Notes under the pieces: generated by a model | What the model was told of the DNA's origin: nothing | What the model saw: only the letters and a program-made list of their open reading frames with translations | Database searches by the model: none | DNA from: Homalodisca vitripennis | Taxonomy: Eukaryota > Arthropoda > Insecta > Hemiptera > Cicadellidae | Length of the DNA: 64,000 nucleotides | Reading direction: 5' to 3' | Assembly (NCBI RefSeq): GCF_021130785.1 | Contig: NC_060208.1 | Span: 172,602,501-172,666,500 of the forward strand | Made by a program: the position numbers and the translations under genes | Part shown: positions 13,076 through 23,482 of the stretch, piece after piece | How positions within the stretch are numbered: the stretch's first letter is position 1 | Layout of the letters: each line of letters begins with the position of its first letter

Positions 13076-13654
13076 ACAGTCTTCAGCAGACAAAAGAAAA
13101 AAATAGAAAAAATATGTTAGCATACTTAGTGGTAGACTGTAATGGGCTAATAAAATTCATCAAACTAATTCTTGTCTTTGCAAAAATGCAAAATTTAGTC
13201 TACAGGTGAAACTGTTCTCAGGCTATCTGCGGATAGTTAGTCTATGCAAAGACTCTGCCACATACCCACCATCAACTTTGTAGAAATGAGTTTTAATGCA
13301 AAATGTCAAAAGTCCATTGCTCAATTTATTTTTGATATATTTACAAGGAAACAGACACAATGAAATAGAGATAAACAGAGATACAGAAGAGGCATTTCCA
13401 CAGAATCCTTAGTGATATCTAAGTAAAAGTTACCAAATTTAAAGTTTATATCTCAATTTTCTTTTTGGGTATCACATTAAGGTATAGGCTTTTCTAAAGC
13501 TCTGTCAAATCCCATGGATGAATATTATTGAATATATACATATAATCGGATACATCGTATCGAAGGAGCTGACAGAATGTAACGAGAGTCATATAAACCA
13601 ATCAGTCAAATATCTCAATCGTGTTAAATGATTGAGCTCAGTCTGTTTAAAAAC

Positions 13655-13860
13655 TTTGTTTATTTTATGATTTTCTCGTTACTATCTTAATAACAAAGTA
13701 AAAATGTTCAATAACGCTCAGCCAAACCCCATAGAGTACCATGCACCATCATCTAACTCGATGTGTCTTGTATAGAAATAATACAAGCTTTAAACAAGAT
13801 TTCAAGTCTGTTCGTTCTCGACATATCGTGTGAACATACTGACAAAAAAATATGTTAAAG
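13655..13860 (-). repeat. R1 dispersed repeat, partial
   Basis: Contains the minus-strand form of the family signature ('aacgctcagccaaa'), then 'catgcaccatcatctaactc', 'tcaagtctgttcgttctcg' and 'atatcgtgtgaacat'. It is in the same orientation as the copies at 23232, 26678 and 47385. Confidence 0.65.
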
Positions 13861-15691
13861 TATTTCCTACATTACAGTTTTATGATACAGTTTTCATATG
13901 AATTTCTGATTATATACTTCAATGTGTAATGACGATGAACATGCACTATATATGGGTTTTAAAATTTGAGTCCAGTGTCAACGCCTACATTTATTGAAAG
14001 TATTACTTAAAATCTTATTACATATAGTTCCAGGAGACAAAACTCCTTTAGAGAAAAGAAAATAAGTAAGAATCAACCATGAATGAGCTGAAAGCTTATT
14101 GTGCTTCTCTGATTAAACCGACAGCATTGAGCAGGTTGTGCAGGCTTGTTTGATACAAGGGAAACAATGGGCTTGCACCCGAGTACGCTAATTGACAGAC
14201 CTGAGGTCGCCCTTGATTCCGTGATTAATATGTATTCAGTACAGTTCTGTTTTAAAAACATTTGCACAAAAAGATTTGTAGTTGCCTATTCCACTAAATT
14301 TGCTTATACTAAATTATTGTATAATGTGCCATATTTTAGACACCATCATTAGATATAGTCTCTAAATAATATACGATTGCAACATCTGAGAAAATATTGA
14401 GGCAAAATATTTTAACCATTGATAGTGAAACAGACAGGCTCACTTTAAGACTAAACTTTTTAAATCATATTACATTTAATATAATATATGTAAAATAATA
14501 AATAAAAATATATTGCAATAAGTATGAATCTCATATTATTGGGATGATGAAAAGCAGGCTCTTATATGTAATCACTTGAGACCATCTGCTAGGTTTTGAT
14601 TATCGGTTAATGTTTCCACAATGTATTTTCAACAGTTCTTTTCCTGATATTTAAAAACAATAAAGATTTCTCCTTGTAAAACACTAATTTGTACGAGCTT
14701 TCGTCATAAAATATTTATAATACCACATTCTGTATGTTAGTTCTGATGTAGTTAGTTTTAGGGCACTGCCTGGTATAATATTGGGGCAAGAAAGAAGTAA
14801 AATTTCAAATGGCATCTCAAAAATTAAGTGCGGTTCACGCCTTAGGGTTGTTAATATTCAGATCACAAATTGCATCGTGGATTCGTAACTAAAAGTCAAA
14901 ATTGATAATTTCTAAGGTTGCAAGTCAAAATCGTTTATTTAGACTTTCCTTTACAACTTTATGATCTACATTCATTCCAGGTCTTGTTTCACAAATTTAG
15001 GTCGCTTTAGAATTTCCAAATTTATTTTTAAGTAATGTAATATATTGCTTATACAATTTGGTAGTTATTTCTACGTATTCTGGTAAGTTTTTCACGTATT
15101 CATTCTTTGTATTTATTTTTATTCAGCAGTCTGGTCCTGCAACTCAGCCACTGTTAATTCTAATAATTCTAAATTGTCGCTCACCTCTTTTATACCACAT
15201 GTTTATACGAAGAGTCTAACTCTTTAATCGTGTTTCTAGTGTATTTTGCATTTCGTCTAACTAAAATTCTAATTGGGATTCTATTTGAGTTCGGAACTTT
15301 CCCAAATGATTAGGGAAAGTTTGGGATTTATCTTCACTTTGAGTACAAATAGCCTCTTGCATTTGTACAAGTTTATCGAGTATTCCCGTATTTTATACTG
15401 TACATCTTTTAGGTATATCATTCACCTGGATCGATAACATTTTCAAGATTTAGTTTCAATCTCTCAATCAGTTCGGTTTTTCGACCTCCAACTTTGGAGT
15501 GACAGATGATCTACGATAATTCTTTCAATGTAGCCTTTGCCGAAAGTTTAGTGCTTTTTGGAAGCGATTTAAAATAAAGAAAAATTATGCTGTAATATAT
15601 TACAAAAGTTTCTAAATGGAAATATTGAAGCAAAATATATTAAATAGGGACGATAATAAAAAAAGATTTCGATACTTATCGTAGATACCGG
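13861..15691. other. Unassigned spacer
   Basis: AT-rich. Opposed short frames at 14073-14352 overlap each other and are taken as chance. Confidence 0.5.
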
Positions 15692-15790
15692 AGATGAAAT
15701 GAAAATTTCCGGTAAGGTTGAGAAATGAAATGAAAATATTACAGAGGTTGGGTTGGCGCTACCAAGCCCTTTATGCCACTTAAGCTCATA
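15692..15790 (-). mobile_element. LINE 3' end (fragment)
   Basis: On the minus strand this reads 'gcttaagtgg', a GC-richer hairpin-like stretch, 'caacctctgtaata' and a tail with CATTTCATTT. It is homologous in layout to 44990-45072 and 10016-10105. The tail motif 'gatgaaatgaaaat' or a close form appears twice about 32 bp apart, which could mark a second truncated insertion at the same spot. No attached coding sequence seen. Confidence 0.55.
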
Positions 15791-17489
15791 TTGTATGACA
15801 GAAGTTTACAAGATTTAAAAAGCTAGACATGAATTTTCGTACAAATTTGAAATAAATAAACAAATTATATTGAAAATATATTGTTTATTGATATAAAATT
15901 TTGATTTCTTTTTCAGAAAGTTTACATTGTATAAGTCGTTTGAAAATTGACGGTTATAAATGTAAATAGAATTTATAAGAGTATATTTCCTCAGCTTAAA
16001 CTAAGCTACTTAGTAAAAGAGTTTAAATTGTGTCATTATTTTCAGGTGTTATTTGAAACAAAAATTAAACTTAATTGAATGATTTTAATCTAATTATAAA
16101 TAGATAACAGAACTATAGACTAGTTGTTTTACATACAAAAGTTGTATCTATTAACAAATAAAGCATAAAAAACTAATTAAAAACTATTTTACGCTTCTGT
16201 TTACAATGCGTGACATTATTTGTATTTTAATTGGAAACGACTGTGAATGAATTAATTACATTTAGTTTGTTGACTTATTTCGGAACACAGTCCTCTCAGG
16301 TATGATATACTGTTAATTGTATTCCACACAAATGAATGTGATTAGTGGCCTTTACTTATTAACCAGTTAAAGTAAATTTATATTCCTTCAATTAATTCGT
16401 TTGTTTATCTTTTGCACATGAGTAACTGTTTAAATTACAATGATTATACATTATTTCCGATATTCGTGTAAATCGTACTTGATAGTAAATACACCCTTGG
16501 GAGTACATCTTATATTTAAATTAAAGAACGCCACATTGTGGGGAACGCTCATATCGGGTCTAGGGTCTATTACATTTTCAATATATTTTGAAGTTATTTT
16601 AGGTTTTAATTTTAACTGTCATTGGCAAAAGCTTTTCTTTTAGTCCTTTGGTTTTAAAAGTGTCGAAATTAAAAACCAAAATTACCATTGAATTTTTAAA
16701 TTGTAATTGATGTTAGTAAGGATTGTCCACATGATTTAAAGGTACGTACCGTTTTATCTTTTATACCTTATTATTTTGTCACCTTGCATTATCACCTACA
16801 TAACGTTCAGAAATTTATTGTAAGTTGAAGTTTATCAGTAGTGAACAAGATTTCATCCAGAGTGGTTAATAGTTATTATTATAATATTACATACGAGCAA
16901 GCTCTCTAAATACTGGAAATTCATCATTGTTTATCATTTACCCTTTCGAAAACGATACAGCACTTTATCTTTTACATATAATGTCAGCACGATTTCAGCC
17001 TTACCATTTATATCTAATGCAACTTATTTCTAATGAAATTGTTGAAAATTGGGAGGCGTGAACAAATAAACCAGTTTCCTTCTGAATTAACTATTGGCTC
17101 CGGGAAATTCCTAATATCTGCTTTGATTAACACGTTAGAACATTTATAACATCTTCATTCTCCCTTCCTAAAAGAAGGGAATAACCAAAAGAGAATTGAT
17201 AAGTATAGTTTTACTCACTTTGCACACGTTATCTGGTGAAGCATATTTCTAACAGTCTTAGGTATACAATTTGGCTTAAAATTCGATATTAATACGAAGG
17301 TATTAGGAAAGAACTCGTATTCTCCTACTTAGTTTTTAATACTTACCTTTTGTATTTGGCGGTGAAAATAAATTATTTTCGGTCAGATTCATACATTAGT
17401 ATAAGTACGTGTTACAGTAATATGTATAGTATTTGCGTATTTCGATATAAACGTATGCCGAGAGGTTTGACCAAATACCAGCCGATACA
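15791..17489. other. Unassigned AT-rich spacer
   Basis: No supported feature. A 67-codon frame at 16440-16643 on the plus strand has no recognisable domain. Confidence 0.45.
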
Positions 17490-17580
17490 TATTTATCCAT
17501 CAGCACGCCGGAAATCTGTTGTCATTTCAGAGCCGCAGCTTTCAACACACATTTATCAGAGAGGAGGTTTTTTTTGAGCG
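17490..17580 (+). repeat. R3 dispersed repeat, diverged fragment
   Basis: Matches the middle of the R3 copies at 39273-39710 and 51400-51840 through 'atatttatccat', 'aaatctgttgt', 'cacatttatcag' and 'gaggttttt'. The 7-bp stem present in the other two copies is lost here. Confidence 0.5.
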
Positions 17581-17747
17581 CCAAACGTTTATTGATCATT
17601 TAGCACAATTGTGGGAGGAAGTTTATAGAACCAAATATTAAAATTTCCCATGGTGATGATTATAAGGACTTTACCCAACCAACATTAATAACATACGAAG
17701 TGTATGGAGTCGTCTCATTTGTTCACTTTCGACGTTTCTTATACAGA

Positions 17748-17870
17748 GATAAAGCTTTATGTGAATTTTAAGTCTACACGTGAGTTGATCTCGAGATATC
17801 GTGCGGATAGATTGACAGACAACAATGGAATTTTCCATCACTTTGAGGTGTAGATTTTGTTAGATTATGC
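17748..17870 (-). repeat. R1 dispersed repeat, partial
   Basis: Contains 'aagctttatgtgaatttt', 'aagtctacacgtgagttgat', 'ctcgagatatcgtgcgga' and 'agattgacagaca', the central part of R1 in minus orientation. Confidence 0.6.
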
Positions 17871-18228
17871 AGGACGCAGCATACCGATGTTACTATTACC
17901 TTTAAAATATCTTCACGTAGATCTCATATCCTACAATGTAGGATAGGAGATCTTTCTTTTCTATGCGTAAAAAATGACAGAAATGATTTACACATAATAA
18001 AATGTAAAAAAGGCATTAATATGTATTTTATTTTTGTAACTTTATTAAATATACTATTCGTAAATATAGGAATTTTCAACATTGAAAATCGCAAAACACA
18101 TCTCTTAAATTCTTGTAATATTAATAGCCGACAATAATAACTACTAAGATAACTGTAATTAATAATTATTTTAACATCGAATTTAGAGAATAAAATTAAA
18201 TATTTAAACATTTGTCAAAACAACTATA

Positions 18229-19522
18229 CTGGGGTAAATTACGCCCTGATACGCCTGAATATATTCCAATCGGAAATCGAGGTACCAACTTGCAGTCTTC
18301 ACTATTTTTATAAAAATAATGCTTTCGATAAAAAAATTTACCTTTAAAAGGGCAGTAAAAAGGGTAACTTGAAATTTTAACCCCTACCTTGTGACATGTA
18401 ATTTTAAAGGTCTATTTAATAGAAACACAATGACACGAAAACAACGTTTCTACGACGTTTCTAGCAAAAGTTATGGGCAAATAACCCCTTATATTATAAT
18501 GGCAACTAGAAAAAGACACTTCTCACCAAAACTATACACACCACAAACATTAGATACTACGTAAAGGGATAAGCCGGGCACCTCAAGGTCTTACTGAAAG
18601 ATATCACTATGCTTTGTGTTGATATGCGCAAGACATTGGCATTGTCCCTACGGATTATAATTTGTTGCGTTATATACCCATAACCTTTGGTACAAACGTC
18701 GTAGAAATATTTACTTAGTGTCATTGTGTCTCTTTTTAGTTGCACTTTAAAAGAACATGTCATAAGATATTGGTTGCGATTAAAAAATGTAAAATTACCG
18801 CCTTCTAATCCCTTTTTAAAAAGAAGTAAAATATTTTTATTCTTAGAAATCCGAAAAAAGTATTTTAATAAGTACTGTGAACGTTGTACATTGGTATCTC
18901 AACCCGTTTGGAATATATCCAGGTGTATCAAGATTTAATTTACACCCTGAGATGTAAGGGATCTTTGCCTATAAATGTTGCTGGGAACGTCGTAGAGATG
19001 TTTCATTCATGTCATTGTGTTTCTATTGAATAAACCTTTAAGATGAAGTGTCACAAAGTAGGGATTACAACTTAGAAATTTAAAGTTACCCCTCTTCTAC
19101 TCCCCCTTGAAAGGAGGAGGGATTTTGTTAATCTCAAAAAACCCCAAAAAAATATTTTAAGGAGTATGGCGAAGATTGTACATCGATATCTCAACCCGTT
19201 TGGAATATATCCAGGTGTATCAAGATTTAATTTACACCCTGAGATGTAAGGGATCTTTGCCTATAAATTTTGCTGGGAACGTCGTAGAGATGTCATTGTG
19301 TTTCTATTGAATAAACCTTTAATAGGAAGTGTCACAAAGTAGGGATTACAACTTAGAAATTTAAAGTTACCCCTCTTCTACTCCCCCTTGAAAGGAGGAG
19401 GGATTTTGTTAATCTCAAAAAACCCCAAAAAAATATTTTAAGGAGTATGGCGAAGATTGTACATCGATATCTCAATCCGTTTGGAATATATTCAGGCGTA
19501 TCTAGACTTAATTTACACCCTG
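18229..19522. mobile_element. TA-flanked foldback-like element with internal tandem units
   Basis: The two ends are inverted repeats. The left reads ctGGGGTAAATTA and continues through 'gatacgcctgaatatattcc'. The reverse complement of the right reads CAGGGTGTAAATTA and continues with the same block. TA sits outside both ends. Inside, the left arm (to about 18490) is one unit in inverted orientation. Three direct units follow on the right (about 18680-18965, 18966-19257, 19258-19522). Spacing between 'cccgtttggaat' landmarks is 292 and then 281 bp. Units share 'cgtcgtagagatgt', 'gtcattgtgtttctatt', and 'acccctcttctactccc'. No transposase is visible, so a non-autonomous element is inferred. Confidence 0.75.
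18680..19522 (+). repeat. Three tandem sub-repeats (about 280-292 bp each)
   Basis: The second and third units are nearly identical. The third lacks about a dozen bases around 'ttcattcatgtcattg'. The first is clearly older. Different ages imply stepwise growth of the array inside the element. Confidence 0.85.
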
Positions 19523-19524
19523 TA

Positions 19525-20404
19525 TAGTTTGTAATGGTAAGACCATCAGAATTCAGATCACATTATTAGTGTACTGTTTGCTTCGGGTTTCATAATGTAA
19601 TTAAAAATAACTTGTATATTTAACGTCCTGGTTAAGAATATAAAATTATATTATTATTCATGAAAACTATTTTTTAATTATTTAAAGAAATCAAACTTTT
19701 GAATGATTTATTTCAGCTATGAACTTTATATTATTCATTAACTTTGTAGTCTACCTAATAGTTATTAGTATTTTAAACAGAAAATACGGATGTAATCATC
19801 AATAACTAGTCAACCGCAATGTGGACGAATGATGTTTGATGAACATTGCTGACTGGGCTGTCACTGATAACAGCATTGATCACATTATCAATCATTCATT
19901 AGATGAGCCAGCAATGACAACTCTCTGATCTGTCATTTAGTGTGTAACCGACCCCGACTGGTTTATGAGTAATTAAAGCGTTTGAAGTCATCGCGACCGG
20001 ATAAAATTTAAATGGAAACTTTCCCAAAATATTGTGCTTAATTCAATGCAAACTGCTTATTCAAAAACTAAATGATACTTTAATAATGAATTGTTTCAGA
20101 CTTATTGAATCTGCAGTAAGGTCATTTTATGAAGTATTCAGAATTAGAGGATATTCATAAAAATAATCTAAACTTGTCATCAATAAACCGGTTTTATTTT
20201 GCAGCTAGCCACTTAACATGATGGTTGTGAAACTAAGATTTCAAGGCGGTTAAAAAACTTAAAGTTCTTGAGTAACAAACCACCTGATCGTTGAAGTCTC
20301 TGGTTACGTCCTGCAAGACCTACCTAAATTAATTATAGTTTTCTGCTTTGTGTTCTTGATGGAAGTGAGTAGGTTTTAATAGAAAAATACATTTTTCATT
20401 CTTC
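19525..20404. other. Unassigned spacer
   Basis: No gene or repeat recognised. Confidence 0.5.
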
Positions 20405-20926
20405 CACATTTAATTATAGTTCACATCTTTTCTAGCAATTGAAATTTCAGTAAGGCTGGAATACGGTTTAGACTCGCAACTGAGTTAATATGGTCAGGGA
20501 AGGAATGCTATGCCTGGCCAGCAGTAACGAACAATTATTTATCGTAAGTTGAGGTTCTGTAGCGAGGAATAAGACGCATTGATGAGGACATTCTCGTCTC
20601 TTTTGCGCTTGTTTCAGATATCAATATTTGAGTTTGTCACCCAGATATACAGACTCTCCAGATTTAATTGCAGATGCCAATTTAAACATTTGTAATAAGC
20701 TTATATCGGTTAATAATAGAATGGAATTTTGAATATAAATATACGTGATATGATTGTCACGTCGTAGATCAAATACAAAACGAAAGCAGTGATTATGGCA
20801 TCGCTGAAAATCCCGTAACACATGGTATAACAGATTTGAATGATGAAGAAATAACCGGAAATTGTTATGAATATGAATAAAAAAGTCAAAAGTATACAAA
20901 CATTTTATATATAAATGGAAGCTCAA
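20405..20926 (-). pseudogene. LINE reverse-transcriptase C-terminal remnant
   Basis: Minus-strand frame 20621-20926 contains the motif LRRDNHIT, preceded by FQRCHNHCFRFVFD. It lines up with LQRAQNFCIRFIFN followed by LRRDDHVT in the LINE frame at 44106-44774. The next conserved part of the C-terminal region (IPRYRTSTYD, then FVTAG) is in another frame at about 20405-20565, with in-frame stops after it. So at least one frameshift and several stops have killed it. Non-LTR retrotransposons of the CR1/L2/Jockey kind carry this segment after the reverse-transcriptase catalytic core. The YxDD catalytic core itself is not present, so this is a short internal fragment. It comes from a different subfamily than the 44-kb copy, judging from the many substitutions. 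Confidence 0.75.
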
Positions 20927-21085
20927 AAGAAATGTAAAAAGTGTAAAAAGTTGAAGGTTTTATTAGATTTTTCTAAAAATAGATTTAAAAATGATGGATT
21001 AGACACTTATTGCCCAGGAATGTCATAGTAAATATAGAAAGAAATTATATGATCTTATGGAAAAATTAACTTTTGAAGAGAAACA
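20916..21085 (+). pseudogene. Decayed zinc-ribbon-like coding remnant
   Basis: From the ATG at 20916 the plus strand encodes about 37 codons rich in lysine, with CKKC near residues 7-10, then DFSKN and a later YC. The frame then stops. A second CxxC (CQEC type) continues in the neighbouring frame immediately after a CCC run near 21013, so a one-base frameshift is likely. Spaced CxxC pairs around a DFSKN-like segment are familiar from small zinc-ribbon proteins related to HNH/endonuclease VII-type nucleases of phages and large DNA viruses. That family link is from memory and unchecked. The remnant runs into the microsatellite at 21086. It is broken and unlikely to be functional. Confidence 0.45.
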
Positions 21086-21316
<231 letters not shown>

Positions 21317-21351
21317 GAAGTAAAAAATGTTTCTGAATTCAATAATTAGCA

Positions 21352-21497
21352 TTATAGTAAAGATAAAAAGCATGTACATTGTAGAGATGTGCAAAAAGAA
21401 CTTCCCAATAAAGTAACAAGAAAGAGATTTATTGTGAATGTGGAAGAATTATTCAATGGAGGATATGTACAGTTTTGGGTTTGGGAATCATTGTAAT
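21352..21497 (+). pseudogene. Short unrecognised coding remnant beyond the microsatellite
   Basis: About 48 codons are open on the plus strand and end with the stop at about 21497. Charged and aromatic residues are mixed (KKHVHCRDVQKELP near the start, FWVWESL at the end). This is unlike the low-complexity frames typical of this window. It may be the downstream part of the same broken gene as 20916-21085, split by microsatellite growth. No family recognised. Confidence 0.3.
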
Positions 21498-21544
21498 ATG
21501 ATGTAGTTTGTCTTAATATTTTATTAATTTTGTGGGAGGTCTGT

Positions 21545-22105
21545 CTTCAATTATTCCATATGAGTCAAAATAGTAAGTAATTTTAAAAATTTTATCAATG
21601 TTTTGGGATTGTAATAGAATACATTTACATATTTTTGTAGTAAAATTTCTTCAGGATAATAAGAACTATTTAATTTTACTCTAAAACCTTTCACATTCAA
21701 ACTATCAAGTTTTGAAGTTATTTCTTTTTTTGATTATTCTGTCTATCTGCTTGAAACCTTATAATAACGAACTTAGAATTGAAAATATTTCTAAAAATAT
21801 TTGTGATATCAAACAAATAAGTTATTCCACAAATACCTGTTTGCTCGATACATTACAAATATAGAAACCTAACATAATATTTTGAGTTTTTTTAATTTAA
21901 CGAATCAACAGAACTTTACTCAAGATTTTCTAATTAATCATCAGAACTCTAATAAAAATTCGTTAATTGTCTTTTTCCACCAACTGGCGTATCATTTCCG
22001 GTTTTTGTTTTTAATATGCACCATCATCTTCGGCTCTTATTCAACTATTTCTGATGCACTTGCAATTAAATTTGGTAGATGTATATTATTTGGACCAACT
22101 AAAAG
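21545..22105 (-). pseudogene. Decayed minus-strand protein remnant, possibly virus-like or Polinton-like
   Basis: On the minus strand, stretches of non-repetitive protein sequence follow one another with frame changes and stops. About 22105-21960 includes LPNLIASASEIVE. About 21850-21735 includes GITYLFDITNIFR. About 21730-21545 includes GFRVKLNSSYYPEE. The last motif reminds me of proteins encoded by Polinton/adintovirus-like elements in arthropod genomes, but that is recollection only. It converges with the plus-strand zinc-ribbon remnant at 20916. At least one frameshift and four stops are visible, so this is a fossil. I do not attempt to rebuild it. Confidence 0.35.
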
Positions 22106-22254
22106 ATAGTATAGTTTATATCTTGATTAATAAAAAATATAAAAAATTAAGGGTTTTTTATAGATAAAGGCTGAATTAACTTCTAGAGACCGTTAAATGT
22201 AATCAAATGTTCTGCGTAAACATAGCTTTATTACAGTACAACCATATCTTTATT

Positions 22255-22440
22255 TCATTTAACAATAGTTTTCAATTTGCTTACATTTATAGTCTTGAAA
22301 GCAAAGAGTAAGCCAGATACAAGTAACATCACGTCTAATATCATCCTTTTCTGCAACGGCTGTTTTGCATGGTGTAAATATCCAGAGAAGAAGTTTAAAA
22401 ATGTCAATAAAAATATAGTTTTAACTATACATTTTAGCAA
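22255..22440 (-). other. Unrecognised 61-codon open frame
   Basis: Begins with a hydrophobic segment (KTIFLLTFLNFF) and has a second hydrophobic patch (MLLVSGLLFAF), so a small membrane protein is conceivable. It lies just beyond the decayed cluster and on the same strand as 21545-22105. No homology recognised. Length alone does not separate it from chance in AT-rich DNA. Confidence 0.15.
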
Positions 22441-22560
22441 ATGTTAAGTATGCAGTTCTTGATTAGTACTATAATGTTGACATACGAGTAAAAGACAAAG
22501 TTGCTATCTAGCTTTTATTATTAACTTAATGTCTGTTATAGAACTCATCTTAGTTGGCTT

Positions 22561-22899
22561 TTGACAGAAGTAGGTTTCACAGACCTGTGTATGTACATAT
22601 ATATTTTTTTATTTATCGGGCAAATAGGGCAATATCAACTATGGAAAAAAATGCGAAGATCAAAGTTAAGTACAATAGTAAAAAATATACAATTTTTAAC
22701 AGATTTTCTTGATTTTGGTAACAAGGCGAACTCATCCTTGGTTGATTTGAACCAGAAGTGTCCATACACGTGCTTAGCCTACAAAATTGCTGGCGAAACC
22801 GCGGGTAATGCTAGTATAATATATATCACTAATAACACACAAATACATTGTTTTGTTCAGACAACAATGTTAAGAAGATTGGAACAACTGGGAGGATGA
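22561..22899 (+). other. Unrecognised 112-codon open frame
   Basis: One of the longest non-repetitive frames in the window. It has a short hydrophobic start (MYIYIFLFIG at about residues 11-20) followed by a mixed-composition region with cysteines and an NxS/NxT-rich patch. There is no domain I recognise, no splice-site context I can defend, and no neighbouring coding sequence. It may be a chance frame, or a last relic of the 20.9-22.1 kb cluster. Confidence 0.2.
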
Positions 22900-23047
22900 G
22901 ATAGGCTTAAAAATATTAATGTTGAATTATAGAATGATTCATTACGGTGGAGAGAGCAACTATCATTAGTATTGTAAACTTTATATTAGATGTACTCGGC
23001 TCTGAGTGTAACTAACTACAAGGTAGGAAAGTGCCAAGGCACGTGTC

Positions 23048-23482
23048 ACTGAAGTTGCATACAGAATTTCTAGTCTGTAGCCCATTTCATTCTTAAGATG
23101 TCCTGCGAAGATAGACATTCAGCTGTCATCAAATAGAAAATAGACTGTTATACAATTAGGCAGATAAACCAGAATATTTACTGAGTGTTTCATCTAAAAT
23201 TTTAAGTGTGCAGACAATAACATACAGATAGTTAAGCTACATGTGTTACCATGTCACGTATTAAAATATCATATGATTTTACTCAGTTTGTATACACATT
23301 TATTCTGATTTTTCTCGTTCCCATCATTTTTACTCATAAGACCAATGTGCCAAATTACACGTAGTGACATGCACCATCATCTAAGTTCGTCCTCAACATA
23401 TCGTTCCGACAGACAAATAGAAGTGAAATGTTTCCAGGCCGTTGAGTCATAGACTTCACTAAGCACTCAGCCAATTAAAAGG
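23048..23482 (-). repeat. R1 dispersed repeat
   Basis: Two R1 pieces. The first is 23048-23130, with 'ctgaagttgcatac' and 'tcctgcgaagatagacatt'. The second is a fuller unit, 23232-23482: 'tgtgttaccatgtcac', 'ttactcagtttgt', 'gacatgcaccatcatc', 'acatatcgttccgacagac', ending 'cttcactaagcactcagcc'. Confidence 0.65.

Noticed and set aside
12721..13106. Overlapping 81- and 82-codon frames on opposite strands
   Set aside because: Low-complexity, AT-driven content, partly in an R1 fragment. No domain or start context.
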